Shown here: piece by piece, positions 9,044 to 18,048 of the stretch
How the letters are laid out: every line of letters starts with the position of its first letter
Position numbering within the stretch: the stretch's first letter is position 1
NCBI RefSeq assembly: GCF_016757215.1
Contig: NZ_JAESIY010000005.1
Coordinates: 310,001 to 374,000 of the forward strand
Source of the DNA: Fulvivirga sediminis
GTDB lineage: Bacteria; Bacteroidota; Bacteroidia; Cytophagales; Cyclobacteriaceae
Direction of reading: 5' to 3'
DNA length: 64,000 bases
Program-made: the position numbers and the translations under genes
Notes under the pieces: generated by a model
Database searches by the model: none
The model's input: only the letters and a program-made list of their open reading frames with translations
Told to the model about the DNA's origin: nothing

Positions 9044-10752
9044 ATGGATAAATTTGTTGTATCAGCGCGGAAGTACAGACCTACAGGTTTTGAAGAAGTA
9101 GTGGGTCAAAGTCATATTACTACTACTTTAAAAAATGCGATAGACAACAATAAACTGGCTCAGGCATTGTTGTTTTGTGGACCAAGAGGGGTTGGAAAAA
9201 CCACCTGTGCCCGTATTTTGGCCAGAATGATCAACCAGTTTGATGAAAAGAGCGAAGGCAATTCATTAAACATATTTGAGCTAGATGCTGCATCTAACAA
9301 CTCCGTAGATGATATCAGAAATCTTATTGATCAGGTACGTTATCCACCTCAATATGGTAAGTATAAGGTATACATTATAGATGAGGTTCACATGTTATCT
9401 AATGCAGCCTTTAATGCCTTTCTAAAAACACTGGAGGAGCCACCGGAATATGCTATATTCATCCTGGCCACTACAGAAAAACACAAGGTAATACCTACTA
9501 TACTTTCACGTTGTCAGATTTTTGATTTCAACAGAATTCAGGTTTCTGATATTGCAGATCATCTGAAAGACATAGCCGAAAGAGAAGATATAAAAGCTGA
9601 AGAAGAAGCACTACACCTTATTGCTCAAAAAGCAGACGGTGCTCTTAGAGATGCTTTATCAATATTTGACCTTATAGTAACTTTCTCGGCCGATAGAAAT
9701 GTTACTTATCAATCTACCATCAACAATCTTCATATTCTTGATTATGAATACTATTTCAAAGTAGTAGATCATTTATTAAACGAAGATATCACACAGTCTC
9801 TATTAATTTTTGATGAAATTCTTAAGCAGGGATTTGATGGACATAACTTTATAGTAGGCCTAAGTGAGCACTTACGCAACCTGATGGTTTCTAAAGACAA
9901 TGCCACGGTACACCTGATGGAGGTTCCGGCTAATACCAAAGAAAAATATGTAGATCAGGCCAATAGAGCGTCAAAGTCATTTTTACTTACCGCTCTTAAT
10001 ATTTCCAATCAGTGCGATATTAACTATAAAGGAAGTAAAAATCAGAGACTGAGTGTAGAGCTTATGCTCATGAAGTTAGCTCATATTAACTCAGCCATCA
10101 GTCTTGCTTCTGAAAATGGTCTAAAAAAAAAAGTGAGCTAAGCGAAGCTGAAGAAAAGGAATCAGCACCAGACGCTGACGAAAGCTCTTCCACACAAACA
10201 GAAGCTCCTGCCTCCCCTGGTTCAGGAGCTACATCTACCTCTGCGGTAAAGCCCGCAAAAAGACTTAGCATGTCTAAGTTAAAAAGCACTACTAGGATAC
10301 CTAAAAACCTGGATGATCTGGCAAAAAAAACAGAGGAAGAAAAAGGCGAAGAAGAAATACATCACGTAGAGGAAACGTTTGGCTCTGACAGTTTCACCCC
10401 AGAACAGCTCACACAGGTATGGAATGACTTCGCCGAAAGTCGAAAAGCTGAAGGTAAAAATTCTGAGCATATGGTAATGAAGCAGGAATTTTACTTAAAA
10501 GATCCTACTACCATAGTCATCAAATTTCTGAACCCTGTAAAAATCGATATTTTGGATAGGTTTAGGCCCGCTCTTTTAAAGCACCTAAAAAGAAAACTGA
10601 ACAACGGAAAAATATCTCTAGAAACAGAACTGATAGAAGCTCAGTCTCAGAGAATGATCTATACCAATCAAGAGAAATTTGCTTACCTCACGGAGAAAAA
10701 GCCGATACTAAGAGATTTACAAAACAGGCTGGGTCTTGACACAGATTTCTAG
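9044..10752 (+). CDS. dnaX: DNA polymerase III subunits gamma/tau, expressed across an A10 frameshift
   Basis: Clamp-loader ATPase. The zero frame (9044-10141) encodes 365 aa: Walker A GPRGVGKTT (46-54), Walker B/sensor IIDEVHML (Asp113-Glu114), SRC motif TILSRCQIF, and domain III. It stops six codons after entering a run of ten A (10123-10132). The -1 frame then stays open through an S/E/A/P-rich linker and a K-rich tail to 10752, giving about 569 aa in total. The short product would be gamma-like and the shifted product tau-like. Tau binds DnaB and the polymerase. The usual Cys4 zinc module between Walker A and ELDAASNN is missing, which I recall as normal for many Bacteroidota. A sequencing error in the homopolymer is the alternative to programmed slippage. 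Confidence 0.9.
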
Positions 10753-10753
10753 C

Positions 10754-10788
10754 AAAAAAAAGCCTCCGTTACACGGAGGCTTTTTTTT
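10754..10788. terminator. Bidirectional terminator between dnaX and the DUF3078 gene
   Basis: Stem AGCCTCCGT / ACGGAGGCT is flanked by an A run on the left and a T run on the right. It can terminate the plus-strand dnaX transcript and the converging minus-strand gene, whose stop codon overlaps the T run. Confidence 0.88.
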
Positions 10789-11716
10789 ATTTCTTCTTCT
10801 CTTTATAATTTTTGTATGTATAAACCAGGCCGAGATTAAGTGCCTGACTTATTTGTAATTCGTCAATCTGATCATAGTCATACAAGAGGATACCACCTAC
10901 TGATACATCTATAAATTTATTCACCTTAGCTGCCAGCGTGAGATCAAGGCGGTGATCTAATTTTTTCACTTCTAACTCCTTGTAGTTAGCGAACATCATA
11001 TACTTCCACTTCAAATTCAGGTTTTCAGCTATATCCTTATTAAAATCAGCCACCATCTGGAAGGCCAATGATTCAAACCTTGTTTTATCTCCCGGATCTA
11101 CGCCATAAGCACCCGCCTCTGATAGTTGATCATTATTAACGACAGTTAATCGTGGAGAAAAAGGTCCTAAACGTAGTGTAAAGTAATCAACAGGATGATA
11201 TTCAAAACCCCATGAGGAGGTAATAAAAGCAGGAGACATAAATTCTGATATTAAACTATCACGCATAGTACCATCAGCCTGCTCTACGTCATACTCGTAG
11301 CCCCTATCAAACTGAGATAAAAAGGTCAATGATGTGAAAAAGGTCCATTTCTCATTTAATATTCTGCCATACTTAGTATCCAGAAACAAGCGATCTACGG
11401 ATTTTCGACTTCCCTGATCTTCGTTTTTTACAAGGCCATACCCTAAGTCTATAGTATTATCCCAAGAGTGAATGTCTTTTCTATAGTTAGCCTTATAAGT
11501 AAGGTTGGTATTAAGGCCTATGGAGTTAACGCCTCCTCCTTGCCAATTTTCAGAAAAGGAAGCCTGATTGAAGCTTAAACCTCCTCTAAAATCCTTTTTC
11601 CAATAAGTAGTGTCTTTGGGAATAGTATCGTTTTGTTGTCCATTAGCAGATAAAAAGCTAAATAGACATACCAGTGTTAAAGGTAAAATAACCTTAAACG
11701 CATTTACATGTTGCAT
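10787..11716 (-). CDS. DUF3078 outer-membrane protein
   Basis: 309 aa with signal peptide (VILPLTLVCLFSFLSANGQ). The mature part begins WKKDFRGGLSFNQASFSENW and continues GGGVNSIGLN, the hallmark opening of DUF3078. The beta-strand rich remainder suggests an outer-membrane barrel. Function is unknown. It converges on dnaX across a shared terminator and has no obvious operon partner. Confidence 0.82.
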   Translation of the reverse strand: MQHVNAFKVILPLTLVCLFSFLSANGQQNDTIPKDTTYWKKDFRGGLSFNQASFSENWQGGGVNSIGLNTNLTYKANYRKDIHSWDNTIDLGYGLVKNEDQGSRKSVDRLFLDTKYGRILNEKWTFFTSLTFLSQFDRGYEYDVEQADGTMRDSLISEFMSPAFITSSWGFEYHPVDYFTLRLGPFSPRLTVVNNDQLSEAGAYGVDPGDKTRFESLAFQMVADFNKDIAENLNLKWKYMMFANYKELEVKKLDHRLDLTLAAKVNKFIDVSVGGILLYDYDQIDELQISQALNLGLVYTYKNYKEKKK

Positions 11717-11764
11717 TATAATAGTCTGTTTTTATAAAGAGTTAAAGCTAAAAAACAGAGCTTT

Positions 11765-12175
11765 TTAAAGATTGTTTACCTTAACTTCCTCTAAAGCAGA
11801 TTCCGTAAGAGGTTTTGTTATGAATTTTATAACATGATTATTGTTTACAATCTTATCAATGTCTCTTTTGTTATCAGAGCTAGAAAGAATAATCACTTTG
11901 CATTTATCTTTAATTGCATCACTGAATTTCTCAAATTCATATAAGAAAACAAAGCCGTCTACAATAGGCATATTTATATCAAGAAAAATCAGGTTTGGTA
12001 GGTTGTCGAGATCATCCTGATTTTCTTTTAAATAGTCTAGAGCACTTTTTCCGGAGTTTTTCACCTCAACCCTGTTAGCAAACTTGGTGATTTCAATTAT
12101 ACGCTTACTGATGAAGTTATCAGTATCATTATCATCCACAAGCATTACTAAATCGATCGCCTTAGAGTCAGTCAA
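11765..12175 (-). CDS. Single-domain response regulator (CheY-like)
   Basis: 136 aa, a receiver domain with no output domain. Acidic pair Asp14-Asp15 in LVDDND, phospho-acceptor Asp66 in LIFLDINMPIVDG, Ser in IILSSSD and Lys in ITKPL are all present. Such stand-alone receivers are common in Bacteroidota and may work in phosphorelays or by protein contact. There is no histidine kinase next to it, so its partner is unknown. A 65-residue frame upstream (12192-12389) is low-complexity and not credible as a gene. Confidence 0.9.
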   Translation of the reverse strand: MTDSKAIDLVMLVDDNDTDNFISKRIIEITKFANRVEVKNSGKSALDYLKENQDDLDNLPNLIFLDINMPIVDGFVFLYEFEKFSDAIKDKCKVIILSSSDNKRDIDKIVNNNHVIKFITKPLTESALEEVKVNNL

Positions 12176-12389
12176 CTTTCTGCTGGTTTAGTTAAAAATT
12201 CAATTTTTTGAAGTTCGCATAAAAAAAGAAACTAGCTCCAATTTTTTCCATAAAAATCGGCCTTTTCATTTCTACTATGCAAACATAGCAATTAAATAAG
12301 TTTTTTAATCTTAAATATAGATCTAAGAATTTCAAAAAGTAACTATTGAAATACGAACCATAAATTAAATAATTATACTTTAATTTCAA

Positions 12390-14342
12390 TTACTTATTTG
12401 GCCTTTTTACGATTTTTATTTTCTCTCCAAGGCCTATGCTAAAGTCTGTCTTGTCATTCCACTTCATTATTTCTTCAATTGTCACTTCATACTTCTTGGC
12501 TATATTATACATGGTATCTCCCTGCACTACTGTATGGTATATCTCCTCCACCTCGCTTCGCTCTACAGGAGCTGATTTTTCATCTTCAGCCATACGCTTC
12601 TCACCCTCAATCATACTCTTATTATAGATAACCAGCTTTTGATTTATACTCAGTTTCTGAGAAATATCCATATCATTCCATGCTAGCAAATCCTTGATAG
12701 TGATATTATACATGCGAGAGATAGAATAAAGTGTTTCTCCTGGTTTCACCACATGCACCTGACTTCTTCCCTCAAAAGGCTGCTGCTCGTTCTCCTCCAT
12801 CACTTCTTCTTCATCTACTTCCCCCTCTTCTATAGGGTCTGCATATTCCTGACGAACCGATGGCTTCACTTTATTAACAGAAGGAGTCTCATTTTTAACC
12901 ACAGAAGCATCTGATTCTTTTATTACAGGTTCAGCTACTTCCTCCATAGCAATTTCTTGCTCTTGAGGAGCCTCTTCTTTTTTCACTATGCTTTTTGATG
13001 AGATTACCTGGGGCTTTTCATCAGGCTGTTTCACCTCTCTGTACTCCGGCTCTATTCTGGCAGGCCTAATAAACCTCAGCCAAAGCACTCTCCCCGCCTT
13101 CACCTCGCCATCATTTTTCCTTATTCGGTTCTTAGACTTTAGCTTTTTCAGTTTAATACCAAACTTTTGAGATACTGACCATAGATTTTCTCCTGGCTGA
13201 ATAACATAATAATGAGTCTTTGCCTTATTTTTCTTCTTCTTAAAATAATATACCTGTCCGGGTATTAATCCGCTACTAATATCAATATCATTATACTTAA
13301 GAAATTTTTTCAGATCCACTTCTCCCCTTTCTGCCAATTCTGGTATTTTATCCCCTGCCTTAGCCATGGTAGCTGGTATACCATTTATATCAACAATGCT
13401 CCCTCGAGAAGCCATTACATAATCTTCATACACAGGAAATTTATCAGGATTATCAAAGTCATATTCTACGGTTCTACTTACTTCCGGCTGAGTATTATTA
13501 TTATTATTATTACTATCTTTAAAAGCAGCCAGATTCACGTTTTGCAATTCGGTAATAGGTACTATCACAGTATAAGTTCTATCTTCAGGAATTTTCCCTT
13601 TTCTTAACCACTTATTATAGTCCTGAAGCTGCGCAAGACTCACCCCTGTTTCTCTGGAAATATCCTTCAAGGTTTTACCCGCACCATTATTATACTCTCT
13701 AAGCTGCACTAAACCTGCCTCTCCCACGGCATCCTGAAAAGCAATTTTATGAGCCAGATATTTTTTAACATACCAATACGTTTTTTTATTGATAACCATA
13801 GAGTTAGCTCCCTCATCACCTTTTCCCAAAACCCTCATAGCCCCACCTGCGCCCATCTGATAAGCCTGAAGCGCATGCAGCCAGTTATCAAAAAACTGAT
13901 TATTCTTCTTCATATATTTGGCCGCTCCACGAGAGGCTGATACAATGTTCATTCTCTCGTCTATATGCCCATCTACTCTCATACCCACCTCTTGGGCTGT
14001 AAAATCTTTAAATTGCCAAAATCCTACTGCATTGGAAGTAGATACAGCATCAGGTATAAGAGCACTTTCTTGGAGCACCAGATACTTAAAATCATCGTGC
14101 AGCCCTTCTTCTTTAAAGACCCTTTCTATAATGGGGAAATAAGAACGAGCCCGTTCTACCTTAATATTAAAATACTTAGGACTCTTTGTGAGTGCATCCA
14201 CATCGTCCTGAATTTCTTTCCGAGCCCCTTCAGCGATGCGTAACTTTATACCTGCAAACTCCATCCTGGAAGGCACTCTGGAGCCCTGAGCCTGGACAAA
14301 GAAAGGCATCATAAATAGAAGGATCAATAATCTTTTGGGCAT
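12390..14342 (-). CDS. Membrane-bound lytic murein transglycosylase with LysM repeats (MltD-like)
   Basis: 650 aa with signal peptide (LLILLFMMPFFVQAQG). The lytic transglycosylase (SLT, family 1) domain occupies about residues 75-205; the catalytic Glu is in LVLQESAL, followed by SNAVGFWQF and the YMGAGG-like QAYQMGAGG. Several LysM peptidoglycan-binding modules follow. Clear ones are near 375-425 (YYVIQPGENLWSVSQKFG), near 535-580 (VHVVKPGETLYSISRMYN) and near the C-terminus (YHTVVQGDTMYNIAKKYE), and a weaker one follows the SLT domain. A long E/P/V-rich linker separates them. The enzyme cleaves glycan strands of peptidoglycan with anhydromuropeptide formation. It ends the run shared with the O-methyltransferase 8 bp upstream. 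Confidence 0.92.
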   Translation of the reverse strand: MPKRLLILLFMMPFFVQAQGSRVPSRMEFAGIKLRIAEGARKEIQDDVDALTKSPKYFNIKVERARSYFPIIERVFKEEGLHDDFKYLVLQESALIPDAVSTSNAVGFWQFKDFTAQEVGMRVDGHIDERMNIVSASRGAAKYMKKNNQFFDNWLHALQAYQMGAGGAMRVLGKGDEGANSMVINKKTYWYVKKYLAHKIAFQDAVGEAGLVQLREYNNGAGKTLKDISRETGVSLAQLQDYNKWLRKGKIPEDRTYTVIVPITELQNVNLAAFKDSNNNNNNTQPEVSRTVEYDFDNPDKFPVYEDYVMASRGSIVDINGIPATMAKAGDKIPELAERGEVDLKKFLKYNDIDISSGLIPGQVYYFKKKKNKAKTHYYVIQPGENLWSVSQKFGIKLKKLKSKNRIRKNDGEVKAGRVLWLRFIRPARIEPEYREVKQPDEKPQVISSKSIVKKEEAPQEQEIAMEEVAEPVIKESDASVVKNETPSVNKVKPSVRQEYADPIEEGEVDEEEVMEENEQQPFEGRSQVHVVKPGETLYSISRMYNITIKDLLAWNDMDISQKLSINQKLVIYNKSMIEGEKRMAEDEKSAPVERSEVEEIYHTVVQGDTMYNIAKKYEVTIEEIMKWNDKTDFSIGLGEKIKIVKRPNK

Positions 14343-14349
14343 AAGAATG

Positions 14350-14985
14350 TTAAATTTTGCGCATTACCATTAAACCATCGCGTATAGGAAACAGAACGTT
14401 CTCCACACGCTCATCATTATGAACTTTTTTATTAAAATCGAGAATTGCCTGTGTTTTTTTATCTACCTTTTCTCCTACCACCTTACCACTCCACAGCACA
14501 TTATCAGCTATAATGAAAGCGCCAGAGGGCATTTTATCGATCACCATATCAAAATAAGCGGCATAGCTGGCCTTATCAGCATCTATAAAAACAATATCCG
14601 GCTGAATATCTAGCGTAGGAACTACCTCTACGGCATTACCTATCATGTAATCAATACATGCAGCCAATCCGGCATCTTCAAAATACCTCCTCACCATTTC
14701 TTCTAACTCTTCATTAACATCTATAGTGATTAGTTTTCCTTCAGGAGCCAGCCCTTCTGCCAGGCAAATAGCTGAATAGCCTGTATACGTGCCTATTTCA
14801 AGAATGCATTTGGGCTTTATCATGTGACTGAGCATAGAAAGCACCCGACCCTGAAGATGACCAGAAAGCATTCTTGGCCTCAGTACATTAGCATGTGTTT
14901 CTCTGTTTAGTTTTTTTAAAACCTCTGATTCAGGTTTAGTATGTTGCTCTACATACTGCTGTAATTCCGCATCTGTAAACTCCAT
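14350..14985 (-). CDS. SAM-dependent O-methyltransferase
   Basis: 211 aa, close to the usual length of the caffeoyl-CoA/catechol O-methyltransferase family. SAM-binding motif I is ILEIGTYTGYSAICLAEGL, the acidic end of beta-2 is LITIDVNEE, and the metal-binding segment is IVFIDADKASY, followed by DNVLWSGKV. It methylates an unknown small phenolic or acyl substrate. It is 8 bp upstream of the transglycosylase gene on the same strand, so the two are probably co-transcribed, without a functional link I can name. Confidence 0.9.
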   Translation of the reverse strand: MEFTDAELQQYVEQHTKPESEVLKKLNRETHANVLRPRMLSGHLQGRVLSMLSHMIKPKCILEIGTYTGYSAICLAEGLAPEGKLITIDVNEELEEMVRRYFEDAGLAACIDYMIGNAVEVVPTLDIQPDIVFIDADKASYAAYFDMVIDKMPSGAFIIADNVLWSGKVVGEKVDKKTQAILDFNKKVHNDERVENVLFPIRDGLMVMRKI

Positions 14986-15035
14986 ATAAGGTCAATTTAT
15001 TAGATAAAGAAATGAATTAAAATATTGTTTATAAT

Positions 15036-16271
15036 TTAATTGTCTGGCAAAAAGGTTAACTGACTAAGCTGACTCTCATCAAACATTTCCACGGCTATAT
15101 CCTGCAACTCAGAAGCTGTTATACTTCTGATTTTAGCAAACACATCTTCAAGTGATTCTACATGTCCCTTATCCAATATGCTTTTTGCCATCATGAGCAT
15201 AAGGCTGGTATTATTCTCCTCTGCCATAGCCAGTTGACCCATTAGCTGCTCCTTAGCTGTATGCAGCTGCATTACTCCCAGCGGCTTCTCTGCAAATCTT
15301 TTCAACTCCTTCTTCACCAACCTAATGCTTCTCTCTAGCTGACCAGGTTCCGTACCAAAAAAAACCGCAAAAAGACCAGTATCTATATATGATTGTAAAC
15401 CTGCATCTATGGAGTACACAAAGCCGTGTTTCTCTCTCAGGGCAAGGTTAAGGCGTGAATTCATACCCGGACCTCCAAGTATATTTACCAGCAAGAAGAA
15501 AGCTAATCTCTTTTCATGACCTATAGGATAAGTAGGCCTACCAAGCGCACACTGTGCTTGGGTAAGATTTCTATAGACCACTTTTTCTGCTGGTTTGTAT
15601 TCCAAGAAAGGTTTTCTCACACGTGCTGCCGAATAGCACGGAACTCCGCTAAGATATTTATGAGCAAGACGCTCCACTTTTTTTAAAGGTATATTCCCGA
15701 CAGAGCAAAATACAAGGTTCTCAGTATTAAGGTTTGCCTTTAAAAAATCTTTAAAGTCCTGCCTTTGAAATGATTTAACACTATCGGCAGTTCCCAAAAT
15801 ATTCATTCCTAAAGGATGATCTCCAAAGACAAGGGTATCAAAATCGTCTTGGATAGCATCTTCAGGACTATCATAATACATGGCCATTTCTTCCAGTATT
15901 ACATTTCTCTCTTTTTCAATCTGCTTTTCAGGAAAAATAGACTCGAACGTGATATCAGCAAGTAGTTCTACAGCCTTTTCAAAATAACTATCCAGCACAG
16001 AGGCATAAAAAGCTATTTTTTCTTTAGTGGTATAAGCATTGAGCTCACCTCCTACAGAATCTATCCTATTAAGGATATGAAAAGCTTTCCTCTTTTGTGT
16101 GCCTTTGAAAGCCATGTGCTCCCAAAAATGTGCTATTCCCTGATTTTGTGCTGTTTCATCTCTGCTACCAATATCCAGCATGAAACCACAATGCACAATC
16201 TTAGTATTAGACACCTGTTTATGTATTACCCTGATGCCATTCTCAAGGGTAATTATATCGTAATCATCCAT
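15036..16271 (-). CDS. M16-family zinc metallopeptidase (insulinase/processing-peptidase type)
   Basis: 411 aa. The inverted zinc motif HxxEH is seen as HFWEHMAFKGT (His48, Glu51, His52), with the third ligand expected in the ERNVILEEM stretch about 75 residues on. The second half carries the non-catalytic M16 domain (GGPGMNSRLN, REKHGFVYS). Length fits single-chain bacterial M16B peptidases. Likely cytoplasmic, as no signal peptide is present. Substrate unknown. It sits between the O-methyltransferase and a nucleoside phosphorylase, all minus strand. Confidence 0.93.
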   Translation of the reverse strand: MDDYDIITLENGIRVIHKQVSNTKIVHCGFMLDIGSRDETAQNQGIAHFWEHMAFKGTQKRKAFHILNRIDSVGGELNAYTTKEKIAFYASVLDSYFEKAVELLADITFESIFPEKQIEKERNVILEEMAMYYDSPEDAIQDDFDTLVFGDHPLGMNILGTADSVKSFQRQDFKDFLKANLNTENLVFCSVGNIPLKKVERLAHKYLSGVPCYSAARVRKPFLEYKPAEKVVYRNLTQAQCALGRPTYPIGHEKRLAFFLLVNILGGPGMNSRLNLALREKHGFVYSIDAGLQSYIDTGLFAVFFGTEPGQLERSIRLVKKELKRFAEKPLGVMQLHTAKEQLMGQLAMAEENNTSLMLMMAKSILDKGHVESLEDVFAKIRSITASELQDIAVEMFDESQLSQLTFLPDN

Positions 16272-16417
16272 TCTGTTTCTCTTGTCAACCGCAAATCTAC
16301 GTCAATTTTTTCTTTAACCATGAGTGAACTGAGACAGCATACACAGGAATACTACATCTCACAGAGAATGATGCATAGAGGCGCCTAAGCCATACTTTCA
16401 AGTGCGCTGACTAGATA

Positions 16418-17275
16418 TTACAATCTGTCGAGCACTTTTTTTATTAGCGAGTCAATAATTTCGGTGGGATTTTTCGCAAACTCATTTTTTACCCTGTTGG
16501 CTATAATGGCATTTGCACTCAGCACATCATGTCCTAGCAAGCGGCCCAAAGAGTAATAACCAGCTGTTTCCATCTCAAAATTGGTAAGCCACATATCTTT
16601 ATGATGAAAATAATTAAGAGTCTCCATCAGCTTAGGGTTCTTTAGGTCGAGTCTGATTTTTCTACCTTGAGGACCGTAAAATCCTGGGCAAGTGACGGTA
16701 TTACCAATCAACATATCATCGCCCTGAATTTGTTCTTTTAATTCCTGAGACCCTCTAACTACATAGGGTTGAAAAGGCAATCGCACCTGCTCCTGTAGCT
16801 TTTTGCCTACTTCATTTTCAAAGTCATCTTGAGGCAAATTATAAAAGCACATGAGCGTATCCAGGCCCACAGCATAATCAGAAAGAAGATGCGAACCTAA
16901 GGGAATATCTTGAAGAGCACCAGAAGTGCCGATTCTTATCACTTTAAGTTTCTTCTTCTTTGGTTTTTCCTCTCGTTTTCTAAAATCAATATTAGCGAGA
17001 GCATCTAGCTCGGTAAAGAAGATCTCAATATTATCAGTACCCATACCAGTACTGATAACGGTGATCTTTTTACCTTTATAGGTGCCTACATGAGTAATAA
17101 ACTCTCTTCGATTCATTTCAAAATCGATATCATCGAAGTATTTACTCACCATAAAAACCCTGCTAGGATCTCCTACCGTAATAATAGTATCAGAGATATG
17201 GTTAGGCATTAAGTTTAAGTGATAAATGCTTTTATCCTTATTAAGGATTAGTTCAGATTCAGGAATTTTCACCAT
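16418..17275 (-). CDS. Nucleoside phosphorylase (uridine phosphorylase-like)
   Basis: 285 aa of the PNP/UDP phosphorylase fold. Phosphate- and nucleoside-site signatures are visible: ITVGDPSRV near the start, VISTGMGTDN, VIRIGTSGALQ, and FEMETAGYYSLGRLLGH near the C-terminus, where the Glu-Met-Glu binds ribose. It cleaves nucleosides with phosphate to base and ribose-1-phosphate. Base preference cannot be read from the sequence with certainty; the closest wording is uridine phosphorylase. Probably a nucleoside salvage enzyme. pyrF and pyrD are in the same gene block but not adjacent. Confidence 0.9.
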   Translation of the reverse strand: MVKIPESELILNKDKSIYHLNLMPNHISDTIITVGDPSRVFMVSKYFDDIDFEMNRREFITHVGTYKGKKITVISTGMGTDNIEIFFTELDALANIDFRKREEKPKKKKLKVIRIGTSGALQDIPLGSHLLSDYAVGLDTLMCFYNLPQDDFENEVGKKLQEQVRLPFQPYVVRGSQELKEQIQGDDMLIGNTVTCPGFYGPQGRKIRLDLKNPKLMETLNYFHHKDMWLTNFEMETAGYYSLGRLLGHDVLSANAIIANRVKNEFAKNPTEIIDSLIKKVLDRL

Positions 17276-17366
17276 AATTCATTTCAGGCTTATATACCGG
17301 AAAATATATGTAATTCCCGGTATTACAAAAAATAGCATTAAATAACCTCAACCAACTAAAACAACG

Positions 17367-18032
17367 TTATCTTTCCACTACCTGAGCAGGATTACCGAAA
17401 ACAGTTTTACCTGCTTCTACATCTGCAATTACTACAGATCCTGCTCCTATTCTGGCACCTTTACCTATTTTAACTCCGCTCACTATAGTTACACCTGAAC
17501 CTATGAATACTTCATTGCCCACATGTACGCCAGTATTAATTACGCTCCCGGCACCTAACTGAACGAAATCCCCCAACTCAGCACTATAATCCACTACTGA
17601 GTTAGTATTTAAGATGCAATGATTGCCCACTTTAGCATTATCAGCAACCCTTGCTCCCATATTAATAAAGTTTCCGTGCCCAATGTAAGCGGTGCCAGCA
17701 ATAACTGATGCTTGATGGATAGCATTCACAGGCATTACTTTTCTTCTTTCATTGAGCATTTTCACTATATTCTTGCGATATTTATTATCATCTATAGCTA
17801 TAAAAGCCTCACATTTTTTTCCGATATATTTTAAAAATCCGTCATCATCGGTAGCACCTAGCACACTAATTTCATCCATCTCGGTGCCATGAAGCTTCTC
17901 ATCATCGTCCAGAAAGCCATATATCATGATATCATTACTGTCAAATATATCTCTTGCAGCACGCCCCATGCTATTAGCTCCAAATATCATTACCGGATTC
18001 TTCATATTCATTCCATTTAGTTGAAACGACAA
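17367..18032 (-). CDS. NeuD/PglD-like sugar O-acyltransferase (left-handed beta-helix)
   Basis: About 221 aa. The N-terminal part is a small Rossmann-like domain (MIFGANSMGRAARDIF, YGFLDDDE). The C-terminal half has hexapeptide repeats of a left-handed beta-helix (VGNHCILNTN, GDFVQLGAGSVI, VFIGSGVTIVSGVKIG). This is the layout of sialic-acid/bacillosamine O- or N-acetyltransferases (NeuD, PglD). An internal Met (MKNPVMIF) may be the true start, about 9 residues in. It starts 16 bp after the polytopic membrane protein gene on the same strand, consistent with a small surface-glycan unit. Confidence 0.82.
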   Translation of the reverse strand: MSFQLNGMNMKNPVMIFGANSMGRAARDIFDSNDIMIYGFLDDDEKLHGTEMDEISVLGATDDDGFLKYIGKKCEAFIAIDDNKYRKNIVKMLNERRKVMPVNAIHQASVIAGTAYIGHGNFINMGARVADNAKVGNHCILNTNSVVDYSAELGDFVQLGAGSVINTGVHVGNEVFIGSGVTIVSGVKIGKGARIGAGSVVIADVEAGKTVFGNPAQVVER

Positions 18033-18048
18033 AGCTACATTTAAGTGG

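Noticed and set aside
10098-10289. 63-residue minus-strand ORF across the dnaX frameshift
   Set aside because: Antisense shadow of the Ser/Glu/Ala-rich tau linker; no support as a gene.
12192-12389. 65-residue minus-strand ORF before the response regulator
   Set aside because: Low-complexity, rich in Phe/Tyr/Lys/Asn, no homology or start signal; it is AT-rich intergenic DNA.
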